Notes under the pieces: model-generated
Database searches by the model: none
What the model was told of the DNA's origin: nothing
What the model saw: only the letters and a program-made list of their open reading frames with translations
Made by a program: the position numbers and the translations under genes
Shown here: one piece after another, positions 32,666 through 39,523 of the stretch
Position numbering within the stretch: position 1 is the first letter of the stretch
How the letters are laid out: the number at the start of each line of letters is the position of its first letter
NCBI GenBank assembly: GCA_034430175.1
Contig: DAOUFI010000023.1
Span: 62,001-126,000, forward strand
From: UBA6107 sp034430175
GTDB lineage: Bacteria; Chloroflexota; Anaerolineae; Anaerolineales; Anaerolineaceae
DNA length: 64,000 nt
Reading direction: 5' to 3'

Positions 32666-34135
32666 TCAGGCCTCCACTTCTTTGGTCGGGCGGAACAAGA
32701 ATTCGGAACCGGGACCTTTTTTAGTAATCGTCAGCGGGGAGACCCCCAGCTCGCGGGCGAGGATATCGACTACACGGGGCATGTCGAACGAACCCAGGCA
32801 GCGACCCGTGCCCAGCCAGGTGCGCCGTTTGATGGCATCGTAGGTGCGGGCGGGCAGCGGCGCGTGGATTTCAGCCACGATCTCGCCCTCGGTGATCATT
32901 TCGCAACGGCACACGATGCGACCGTAGCGCGGATCTTTCTCGATCAGTGCCGCCTGTTCCTCGCGGCTCAGATGGTTGAAGCGCGGACGCGCCGGGCGGA
33001 TGGGGTTGAAGCTCTTCTTCTCCACCAGTTTTTCTCCGGCGTCGCTGAGCATCTGCACTACATATTCAGCGATGGCAGGTGCGGAGGTGAGTCCAGGGCT
33101 TTCGATGCCCGCCAGGTTGATCAGCCCCTTAACTTCTTTGGCAACTTCGATGAGAAAGTCGTGTGAATAATCCACGTTGAGCGAACGGGCGTTGCCAGTG
33201 GCGCGCAGACCCGCGAAGGTGGCGATGATGGCGCGCGGACTGATCGAAGGCACCAGTCGCTGTGCTCCAGCCCAAATCTCAGCCAGGCCGTCGGCGGTGA
33301 CTGCTTTGTTGCCCTTCTCGTTGATCGAGTTGGAATTGGGACCTACCAGAGTGTTGCCGTGGGTGCTGCCCAGCACAAGGATGCCCTTGCTGTTCTCATT
33401 GGGCACCGGGAAGAGGATGTTATCGATCTGGATCTCGCTCTTATCGAGGATGTAATACTCGCCGCGGCGCGGGGTGATCTTGAAGTCGGGGCGCACCCCA
33501 GCTTTGTGCATGATGTCGTCGCTGTAGGTACCGGCGGCGTTTATCACCCAGCGGCAGCCAAAGTCACCAAGGTTGGTACGCACTCCCTTGATCATCATGC
33601 CGTCCATGATGAAATCCTGGAAGGCGGTCTCTGTGAGCACTTCCACGCCGTTCGCCATGGCATTTTCGAGGGGGGCGATGCACGCGGCGAACGGATCGAC
33701 CATGCCGCCGGTGGGGGTGAAGAGCGCGCCCTTCACCGCCGGGTTGACGCGTGGTTCGCGCTTCTTCATTTCGTCGCCGCTGATAATCTCGGCCGGAACT
33801 CCGTTCTTTTTCGAGCGTTCCATTAGAGCGTCCAGACAGCTCAAGTCCTCGTCGATGGCCACGATGTAGGCACCCGTGCGTTTGAATGGGATACCCAGCT
33901 CCGCAGAGAGCTGGTCCCACATCGGATTCGCCAGGCGGTTCATCTGCGCCTTGAGCGTGCCGGGCATGGGGTCGTGACCGGCGTGGATGATGGCTGAATT
34001 GGCCGAGCTGGCACCGGCGCCGATGTCGCTGTTCTTCTCGATCAGCAGCACCTTCAGCTCATACCTGGCCAGCGCGCGTGCCGTCATGCAGCCGATCACC
34101 CCTCCGCCAATAATGATCACGTCGTAAGATTTCAT
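32666..34135 (-). CDS. GlpA-like FAD-dependent glycerol-3-phosphate dehydrogenase homologue with BFD-type domain
   Basis: The 489-residue protein begins with the FAD fold VIIIGGGVIGCMTARALARY and a DAO-type dehydrogenase domain to about residue 370. The C-terminal part has VCRCEMITEGEI and later GTGRCLGSFD, a bacterioferritin-associated-ferredoxin-like 2Fe-2S domain as in GlpA of anaerobic glycerol-3-phosphate dehydrogenase. Substrate could be glycerol-3-phosphate or another hydroxy acid. ATG 34135 is favoured, though the frame is open further upstream. It leads a three-gene operon read away from the SorC regulator, with an operator palindrome about 46 bp before the likely transcription start. 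Confidence 0.87.
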   Translation of the reverse strand: MKSYDVIIIGGGVIGCMTARALARYELKVLLIEKNSDIGAGASSANSAIIHAGHDPMPGTLKAQMNRLANPMWDQLSAELGIPFKRTGAYIVAIDEDLSCLDALMERSKKNGVPAEIISGDEMKKREPRVNPAVKGALFTPTGGMVDPFAACIAPLENAMANGVEVLTETAFQDFIMDGMMIKGVRTNLGDFGCRWVINAAGTYSDDIMHKAGVRPDFKITPRRGEYYILDKSEIQIDNILFPVPNENSKGILVLGSTHGNTLVGPNSNSINEKGNKAVTADGLAEIWAGAQRLVPSISPRAIIATFAGLRATGNARSLNVDYSHDFLIEVAKEVKGLINLAGIESPGLTSAPAIAEYVVQMLSDAGEKLVEKKSFNPIRPARPRFNHLSREEQAALIEKDPRYGRIVCRCEMITEGEIVAEIHAPLPARTYDAIKRRTWLGTGRCLGSFDMPRVVDILARELGVSPLTITKKGPGSEFLFRPTKEVEA

Positions 34136-34188
34136 AAGCAAATATCCATTTTCTGGAATCAACCCTGCCATGCGGCAGGCTGTTTCTA

Positions 34189-34194
34189 TTATAG
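34189..34194 (-). promoter_or_regulatory. -10 box of GlpA-like operon, -35 poor
   Basis: The minus strand has TATAAT here but no recognisable -35 sequence 17 bp upstream. A hairpin CCTGCC/GGCAGG (34165-34180) lies in the leader. The first operator palindrome is centred about 46 bp before the predicted start, which would suit activation by the regulator. Confidence 0.5.
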
Positions 34195-34222
34195 TAAGGT
34201 TGGACAGGGATGGTGGTGAATT

Positions 34223-34236
34223 TGCACAAATGTGCA
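34223..34236. promoter_or_regulatory. SorC-type operator, copy 1
   Basis: TGCACAAATGTGCA is a perfect inverted repeat (TGCACA-AA-TGTGCA). An identical copy lies at 34287-34300. Both fall between the divergent GlpA-like operon and the SorC gene. Confidence 0.75.
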
Positions 34237-34286
34237 GCAGCTCAACCTGGAAGATGATAGAATAAAGCAAGAAGTTTCACAATGTC

Positions 34287-34300
34287 TGCACAAATGTGCA
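34287..34300. promoter_or_regulatory. SorC-type operator, copy 2
   Basis: This is the exact second copy of TGCACAAATGTGCA, centred 64 bp from the first, which is about six helical turns. It ends 20 bp before the SorC start codon, where binding would block the regulator's own expression. Confidence 0.75.
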
Positions 34301-34320
34301 ATAGATGAACGAGGTGTAAA

Positions 34321-35295
34321 ATGGATGATCGCGAAAAGAGCTCCGACGCGCTGAAGGTGGCGCGCATGTACTACTATCAGAACATGACCACCGAAACCAT
34401 CGCGCGCGAGATGAACGTGTCGCGCTCCACGGTGTCGCGCCTGCTTACCTTTGCCAAAGACCACGGACTCATCAACATCCAGATTGTCGACCCCAACGAA
34501 CACCCGCAGTTGCTGGAAAAGAAGATCGTCGAGCACTTTGGCATCCAGCGAGCCCACGTGGTGCCCGTGCCTGGAGTGGCAGGGGAGGGCGAATGGCTCT
34601 CTCGCGTGGTGCAGTACGCCGCCAGTTACCTCAACTCGCTTTTCGATTCCAACATGGTCATGGGCATCGCCTGGGGTACCACCATCAGCGGCATCGCGCG
34701 GCATCTGTTGCCCAAAGCCACCCATAATTCGCAGATCATCCAGCTCAACGGCGCGGGCAACACCCAGTCCATGGGCATCGAATATGCTTCTGAGATCATC
34801 GTCCGCTTCGCGCAGAACTACCAGGCTGTCGCCAACCTGTTCCCGGTGCCGACCTTTTTCGATTACGCAGCAACCAAGCAGGCGCTCTGGAAGGAGCGCA
34901 GCATTCGCAGGCTGCTTGACTTGCAAAACCAGGCGGACTTGCTGCTCTACAGTATCGGCGCGGTGAACGCCGGCGTGCCCAGCCACGTCTACAGCGCGGG
35001 CTATCTGGAACGCGCCGACCTGAACGAGCTCAAGCGCCTCGACCTTGCTGGAGACATCGCCACCGTCTTCTTCCGCGGCGACGGCAGCTTCAACGGCATC
35101 CCCCTCAACGAGCGCACCAGCGGTCCGGCACTGGAGTTGTTCCAGCGCAAACATGGCATCTGCGTTGTCTCCGGGGCTGCCAAGGTCCGTGGGCTAGCAG
35201 CCGCGCTCAAGGGTCACCTCATCACCGAACTCATCATTGATGAACCCACCGCAAGGAATCTGGTAGAGGAGTATATCCTGCCCGCGGGTGGATGA
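34321..35295 (+). CDS. SorC/DeoR-type sugar-binding transcriptional regulator
   Basis: The 324-residue regulator has an N-terminal helix-turn-helix (TTETIAREMNVSRSTVSRLL, about residues 22-41). A SorC-type effector domain follows that is related to sugar isomerases: MGIAWGTTISGIARHL forms the phosphate-binding loop and VSGAAKVRGLAAALKGHLI the second ligand loop. Such proteins are tetramers that sense phosphorylated sugars or polyols. Gene order and the two matching palindromes in the divergent promoter region indicate control of the GlpA-like operon and itself. A triose or glycerol phosphate ligand would fit. A decayed copy of its C-terminal end lies at 35402-35512. Confidence 0.9.
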   Translation: MDDREKSSDALKVARMYYYQNMTTETIAREMNVSRSTVSRLLTFAKDHGLINIQIVDPNEHPQLLEKKIVEHFGIQRAHVVPVPGVAGEGEWLSRVVQYAASYLNSLFDSNMVMGIAWGTTISGIARHLLPKATHNSQIIQLNGAGNTQSMGIEYASEIIVRFAQNYQAVANLFPVPTFFDYAATKQALWKERSIRRLLDLQNQADLLLYSIGAVNAGVPSHVYSAGYLERADLNELKRLDLAGDIATVFFRGDGSFNGIPLNERTSGPALELFQRKHGICVVSGAAKVRGLAAALKGHLITELIIDEPTARNLVEEYILPAGG

Positions 35296-35358
35296 GGTGA
35301 AAACTTCTAAAGAGAGAATTGTCACCCGATAATTAACCCATTGTTATTCATACACGAA

Positions 35359-35387
35359 CCCTCTCCTATCCGAAGGATGGGAGTGGG
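35359..35387. repeat. REP-like palindrome, CCCTCTCC...GGATGG family
   Basis: CCCTCTCCTATCC, loop GAA, GGATGGGAGTGGG with two mismatches. Its plan matches the element at 10568-10598. It separates the SorC gene from the decayed SorC fragment. Confidence 0.55.
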
Positions 35388-35401
35388 TGCGGTCTTAGCG
35401 T

Positions 35402-35512
35402 ACCCGAGCGCAATTTGCGAGAGGTGCACGGGAGCGGGCAAAAATACTCATCATTGACGAGCCGCCCCCCAGAAGTTTGGTGGAGGGGTATATACTGTCA
35501 ATAGTTGGGTAA
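35402..35512 (+). pseudogene. Decayed C-terminal fragment of a second SorC-family regulator
   Basis: Reading 35444 onward gives ILIIDEPPPRSLVEGYIL and then a stop at 35510-35512. The intact regulator ends ELIIDEPTARNLVEEYIL at 35229-35283: 13 of 17 residues from LIIDE onward agree, and the DNA is clearly related. Upstream in the same frame QFARGARERAK recalls the effector-domain loop before it, with intervening residues lost. There is no start codon or helix-turn-helix. It looks like the remnant of a duplicated or imported regulator broken by the neighbouring repeats and transposase. Confidence 0.7.
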
Positions 35513-35535
35513 TTTTCTATAATGGGGAGACCGAC

Positions 35536-36102
35536 ATGGAAGAAAACCTTAGGTTTCATCGAAAATCCATTAGATTGAAGGAATTTGATTATCGTAGCGC
35601 TGGGTCGTATTTCGTTACGATTGCTGCATACCATCGGCAGACAATATTTGGAAAAATCATTGATGGAGAAATGCATCGAAGTAATTTTGGCCAAATAGCA
35701 TTTGACCAATGGTTTAGCACTTCTTTGATCCGAAAAGAGGTTATTCTGCTGGAAGACGAATTTGTTGTAATGCCCAACCATATCCACGGTATCATCCATA
35801 TTGATATTCCTGATATTAACGAAACCTGTTTGGTAACCGAAGTAGGGGCGCAGCGACGCTGCGCCCCTACCGAAGACCATACGATTAACGTCAAGCCACA
35901 TTCATTGGGGGCGATTGTTCGCGGCTACAAATCAGCCGTGACATATGCGATAAACGATCTTCGTAAATCCCGGGGTGCTCTCGTTTGGCAGCGTAATTAT
36001 TATGAACACATCATTGGCACTGAGAAAGAGTATTTCCAAATATCAGACTACATCATCAATAACCCACTTGCTTGGGAGAACGATATGTTTTACTGTAAGT
36101 AA
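35536..36102 (+). CDS. REP-associated tyrosine transposase (Y1_Tnp, RAYT)
   Basis: The 188-residue protein has the features of RAYT enzymes: an early RLKEFDYRSAGSYFVTI strand, the metal-binding HUH motif in MPNHIHGIIHI (His82 and His84), and the catalytic tyrosine region WQRNYYEHII (Tyr155 or Tyr156) followed by a C-terminal IINNPLAW helix. RAYT proteins cut and move REP palindromes as single strands. Residues 103-112 (VGAQRRCAPT) are encoded by a REP-like palindrome placed in frame between the HUH domain and the catalytic helix. The reading frame is intact to a terminator-like hairpin. It stands alone on the plus strand. Confidence 0.92.
   Translation: MEENLRFHRKSIRLKEFDYRSAGSYFVTIAAYHRQTIFGKIIDGEMHRSNFGQIAFDQWFSTSLIRKEVILLEDEFVVMPNHIHGIIHIDIPDINETCLVTEVGAQRRCAPTEDHTINVKPHSLGAIVRGYKSAVTYAINDLRKSRGALVWQRNYYEHIIGTEKEYFQISDYIINNPLAWENDMFYCK
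35842..35870. repeat. REP-like palindrome inside the transposase gene
   Basis: Two 14-nt arms, GTAGGGGCGCAGCG and its exact complement, surround a single A. The element is 29 bp; together with one base it adds ten codons to the transposase without a frameshift or stop. Confidence 0.88.
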
Positions 36103-36108
36103 AACAAA

Positions 36109-36132
36109 CCCGGTCGGATTTCTCCAACCGGG
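36109..36132. terminator. Hairpin after transposase gene, likely terminator
   Basis: CCCGGTCGGA and TCCAACCGGG pair with one wobble around TTTC, 6 nt after the transposase stop codon. Only a short pyrimidine stretch follows, so termination is probable but not certain. Confidence 0.55.
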
Positions 36133-36204
36133 CTTCCTGATTACTGAGTGCCTAATTACCAAGGTGCCTGGTTTTGACAACTCTCTATTCTCAACTCTCG
36201 ATTC

Positions 36205-37770
36205 TCAGCCATTTCTTGGCGGATACCCTGTGATATCTCTAATCTCGTCGTAGAGCGGATGCAGGCGGTCGTACATTTTACAGTACACACGGTTGTACAG
36301 CTCGTCGTAGATCTTATGGTTGGCGGGGATGGGGTCGAAGGACTTACCCTCGTGGCACATCTCCTTCACAGCCACGTCGAAATCAGAGTGCAGCTTCAGA
36401 CCAACAGCGATGTCCATGGCCGCGCCCAGGCCGCTGGCTTCATAAACGTGCGGTCGGGTGGCCGGGATGCCGAAGATGTCAGCGGTGAGCTGCATGGCAG
36501 CCGGGCTCTGGCTGCCGCCGCCTGCCACTCGGATCTGGTCAATGGGGATACGGGTCTTTTTGGTGGTGCGCTCGGCGCCTTCCCGTAGAGCATAGGCCAG
36601 CCCTTCGAGTATGGAGCGATACACGTGAGCGCGGGTATGCACGTCGCCGAAACCAATGATGGCGCCTTTTGCTTCGGGACCGGGCACCTTGAGCCCTGGC
36701 GACCAGTAGGGCTGCAGCATCAGACCCTGCGAGCCCGGCGCCACGGAATTGACCAGGTCGTCGAACAACTCTTCAGTTTCCACACCACGTTCCCTGGCCA
36801 GGCGTTCCTCGCTCATACCGAACTCGCGCTTAAACCACGAGACCATCCAGTAACCGCGAAAGATTTGCGTCTCAAGTGAGTACGCGCCGGGGACGGCGGA
36901 GGGGTAGGGCGGGATGAGCGGGATGACCTCGGTGTATTTCTTGAGGGTCACGTTGATAGTGGCGGTGGTGCCGTACGACAAACAGGCGATCTCTGGTCGC
37001 ACGCAACCAGCTCCGACCACCTCGCAGGCCTTGTCGGCCGCGGCGGCGATTAAGGGCAGCCCCGCCGGGATGCCGGTGGCTTTGGAGGCTTCTGGTGTGA
37101 TCTCACCCAGCATGCCCGCGGGTGGAACCAGGTCGACCAACAAATCCCTGCTCATGGGCACGGCCTGCCACTTCCAGTCACCCTTGCCGCACCAGTCAAG
37201 CTTCTGGTAATCGAAGGGGATGTAGGCCACCTGGTTGCCGATCGAATCGATGAACTTGCCCGTCATCTTAAAGGTGAGGTAACCCGAAAGCAGGAGGAAT
37301 TTGTGGGTTTTCTGCCAGATTTCCGGTTGGTTTTTCATTACCCAGTTGGCTTCAGCTTCGGCCTGCAAATAGGCCACGGTATCGCTGGCGCCGGCGATCT
37401 TGAACAGCAGCCCCCAGATGCCGCCGATGGGTTTTTGTCCGGGCGTGCGGCGCTGGTCCAGCCAGTGGATGGCCGGGCGCAGGGGAATGCCGTTCTTGTC
37501 GACATTGATCAGGGTGGAGCGCTGCGTAGTCACCGAAACACCGGCGATGGCTTCCTTGTCTACCCCCTTCATCGTCCACAGTTTCTGACAGGCGTCGCAA
37601 ACCGCCTTCCAATAGAGGTCGGGGTCCTGTTCAGCCCAGCCCGGCTCGGTGGAAAAATAGGGCTCGATGGCTACTCGTGACTTGGCGATGAGGTTGCCGC
37701 GCAGGTCAAAAACCAGCGCGCGGACGGACTGAGTGCCATTGTCGATTGCCAGAAGCAGATCTTTTGACAT
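36205..37770 (-). CDS. FGGY-family carbohydrate kinase (glycerol/xylulose kinase-like)
   Basis: The 521-residue kinase has the N-terminal phosphate loop AIDNGTQSVRALVFD and the C-terminal RVAGGGSQSPAAMQL nucleotide segment. LPLIAAAADKACEVVGAG gives the middle loop and PAIHWLDQRRTPGQ the substrate-side loop. It differs clearly from the FGGY kinase at 2110-3684. It is the last gene of the FadR-headed operon, 1 bp after the flavoprotein gene, beside a GlpD-like dehydrogenase. Glycerol or a related triol is therefore the most natural substrate, but the classic GlpK motif set is not fully present, so a pentulose cannot be excluded. Confidence 0.88.
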   Translation of the reverse strand: MSKDLLLAIDNGTQSVRALVFDLRGNLIAKSRVAIEPYFSTEPGWAEQDPDLYWKAVCDACQKLWTMKGVDKEAIAGVSVTTQRSTLINVDKNGIPLRPAIHWLDQRRTPGQKPIGGIWGLLFKIAGASDTVAYLQAEAEANWVMKNQPEIWQKTHKFLLLSGYLTFKMTGKFIDSIGNQVAYIPFDYQKLDWCGKGDWKWQAVPMSRDLLVDLVPPAGMLGEITPEASKATGIPAGLPLIAAAADKACEVVGAGCVRPEIACLSYGTTATINVTLKKYTEVIPLIPPYPSAVPGAYSLETQIFRGYWMVSWFKREFGMSEERLARERGVETEELFDDLVNSVAPGSQGLMLQPYWSPGLKVPGPEAKGAIIGFGDVHTRAHVYRSILEGLAYALREGAERTTKKTRIPIDQIRVAGGGSQSPAAMQLTADIFGIPATRPHVYEASGLGAAMDIAVGLKLHSDFDVAVKEMCHEGKSFDPIPANHKIYDELYNRVYCKMYDRLHPLYDEIRDITGYPPRNG

Positions 37771-37771
37771 A

Positions 37772-39514
37772 TTACTCCTCCAGTGACTTGCTCCATTTTT
37801 TATCCGCCTGCTCGCGACTCATGTCCAGGCCGAGCGTGCCGCCGGGGTTCATGATGTTGTTGGGATCGAAATGTTTCTTCAGCGCACGGATCACATCCAT
37901 GGCGGGGGTGCCGATCTGGCCCTCAAGCCAGGGAGAGGTCTGTTTGCCCACACCGTGGTGGTGACTCATGGCTGCGCCGTTCTTTTGGAAGGCATCCAGG
38001 ATCCCGTATTGCAGGTCGAGGTATTCCTTTATTGTATTGATTTTTGCGATAAAGATAAAGTAAAGATTGCCTCCCTGTGGGTAAGCGTGTGAAAGATGGG
38101 TCATGCACACGGTTTGCGGGCGGCTCTTGACGAACTCACGCACTTTGGCGTGCACCTCGGGCATTTGCGACCAGGTGACGGCGCATTCCAGCGTGTCGAT
38201 GAGGATGCCGAAATCGGCCAGATCTTCGCGCATGTAGGGATCCATGAAGCGGCCCTTCTCCCAGTTGCTCACCACGGGGGCAAAGGAGATGTCGAAGGCG
38301 TGATATTTGGCCGCGATACGACGTATCTTGCGGTTGACGTTGGCCGAGAAAGCACGTTCACCTTCAGTATGTCCGAGCAGCAGGCATTTCTGCATGGGCT
38401 GGTAACCGGTCATCTTCAAGACGGTATCAGCGATAGTGCCTTCGATGTGATACAGCTTCATGGCCACGTCGGTTTCCTCGGGGTCGGAGAGGCGCAGCAC
38501 GGAGGGGAAGCCGAATTCACTCTGCATGATCTCTCGGCAGGCTGCTTGGGCGTCCGTCCAATTCTTGAACATGTAGCTGAAGCGGCGGCGGTTTTTGGGC
38601 ATGTATCGGCTCAGTTTCAACGTCACGTTGCAGAGGATGCCGAAAGCGCCTTCACTGCCCATCATCACCTGGTCGAAATCTGGACCGGTGGCGCTGCGGG
38701 GTTGCTCGCAGGTCTTGAACACGCCACGCGGGGTGACATATTCCTGTGCGATCACCATGTCTTCGATCTTGCCGTAATAAGTGCTGTTCTGACCGGCGCC
38801 ACGGGTGACCACCCAGCCGCCAACGCTGGAATACTCAAAGGATTGCGGGAAGTGACCCAGGGTGTAGCGGCGCTGGGTGCCGAGTTTTTCGGGAGCGTTG
38901 TTGAGCCAGTCCTCGAGCTGCGGGCCAGTCATACCGGCTTCAACGGTGATGGTCTGGTCGATCTCGTTAATCTTGACCACTCGGTTCATGTGCACGCTCA
39001 TATCGATGGAAACACCGCCCTTGACCGCTTCCAATCCGCGCGTCACCGACGATCCGGCGCCATAGGGGTACATTGGGATACGGTTGGCATCACAATAAGC
39101 GACCAGTTCCTCAATCTCTTTCTGATCGCGCGGGGCAACCACCACGTCGGCGATATTCTCGATGATGTGTTTACGTAGGCGCATGGCGTCGATCATGCCG
39201 CCGCCATAGGCCCGGCTGACGCGGGTATAGGTGTCGGTACGAACGTTCTCCTTACCGCAAATGGAGATGAATTTTTCGATGTGTTTTTTATCCAACTTTA
39301 CTGGTATCTCGATCTCGACCTTGTCCAGCGCCAGGTCCACCGGGACGAGCATATCGGTGCAGCTCATGTCAAAGGTGTCGAGGATAAGCCGGACCAGACC
39401 GCTGTTGGGATGTTTATATTTGGCAGGATCACCCCATTTGAGCAAGGCGCGGTAGGTGCCTTCGGGAGTTGGTTTCTCGTACCAGGTGGGGATGCATTTC
39501 ACTTTCTTGGTCAT
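37772..39514 (-). CDS. FAD-binding oxidase resembling alkyldihydroxyacetonephosphate synthase
   Basis: The 580-residue flavoprotein has a PCMH-type FAD domain (about 120-300: VVVAPRDQKEIEELVAYCD, YPYGAGSSVTRGLEA, SSVGGWVVTRGAGQNS, MMGSEGAFGI). A C-terminal FAD-oxidase domain follows. It carries the triple-His motif in AMSHHHGVGK and an upstream GGNLYFIF segment with Tyr. In eukaryotic alkyl-DHAP synthase the HHH and Tyr are catalytic and stand in the same order. That enzyme replaces the acyl group of acyl-DHAP with a fatty alcohol, the first ether-lipid step. Bacterial relatives of unproven function (YgcU-like) share these marks. Neighbours are GlpD-like and FGGY kinase genes under a FadR-type regulator. 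Confidence 0.85.
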   Translation of the reverse strand: MTKKVKCIPTWYEKPTPEGTYRALLKWGDPAKYKHPNSGLVRLILDTFDMSCTDMLVPVDLALDKVEIEIPVKLDKKHIEKFISICGKENVRTDTYTRVSRAYGGGMIDAMRLRKHIIENIADVVVAPRDQKEIEELVAYCDANRIPMYPYGAGSSVTRGLEAVKGGVSIDMSVHMNRVVKINEIDQTITVEAGMTGPQLEDWLNNAPEKLGTQRRYTLGHFPQSFEYSSVGGWVVTRGAGQNSTYYGKIEDMVIAQEYVTPRGVFKTCEQPRSATGPDFDQVMMGSEGAFGILCNVTLKLSRYMPKNRRRFSYMFKNWTDAQAACREIMQSEFGFPSVLRLSDPEETDVAMKLYHIEGTIADTVLKMTGYQPMQKCLLLGHTEGERAFSANVNRKIRRIAAKYHAFDISFAPVVSNWEKGRFMDPYMREDLADFGILIDTLECAVTWSQMPEVHAKVREFVKSRPQTVCMTHLSHAYPQGGNLYFIFIAKINTIKEYLDLQYGILDAFQKNGAAMSHHHGVGKQTSPWLEGQIGTPAMDVIRALKKHFDPNNIMNPGGTLGLDMSREQADKKWSKSLEE

Positions 39515-39523
39515 GGTGTATCT

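Noticed and set aside
34189..35154. A 321-codon open frame on the minus strand opposite the SorC gene
   Set aside because: It is a codon-bias shadow of a GC-rich gene; it would also run through both operators and the promoter region.
35842..35870. A frameshift or stop caused by the palindrome inside the transposase gene
   Set aside because: The palindrome plus one base is ten codons without a stop, and the tyrosine region continues in the same frame.
38096..39178. A 360-codon open frame on the plus strand opposite the alkyl-DHAP-synthase-like gene
   Set aside because: No ribosome site and no recognisable motif; the minus-strand gene fits a family over its full length and is tightly packed in an operon.
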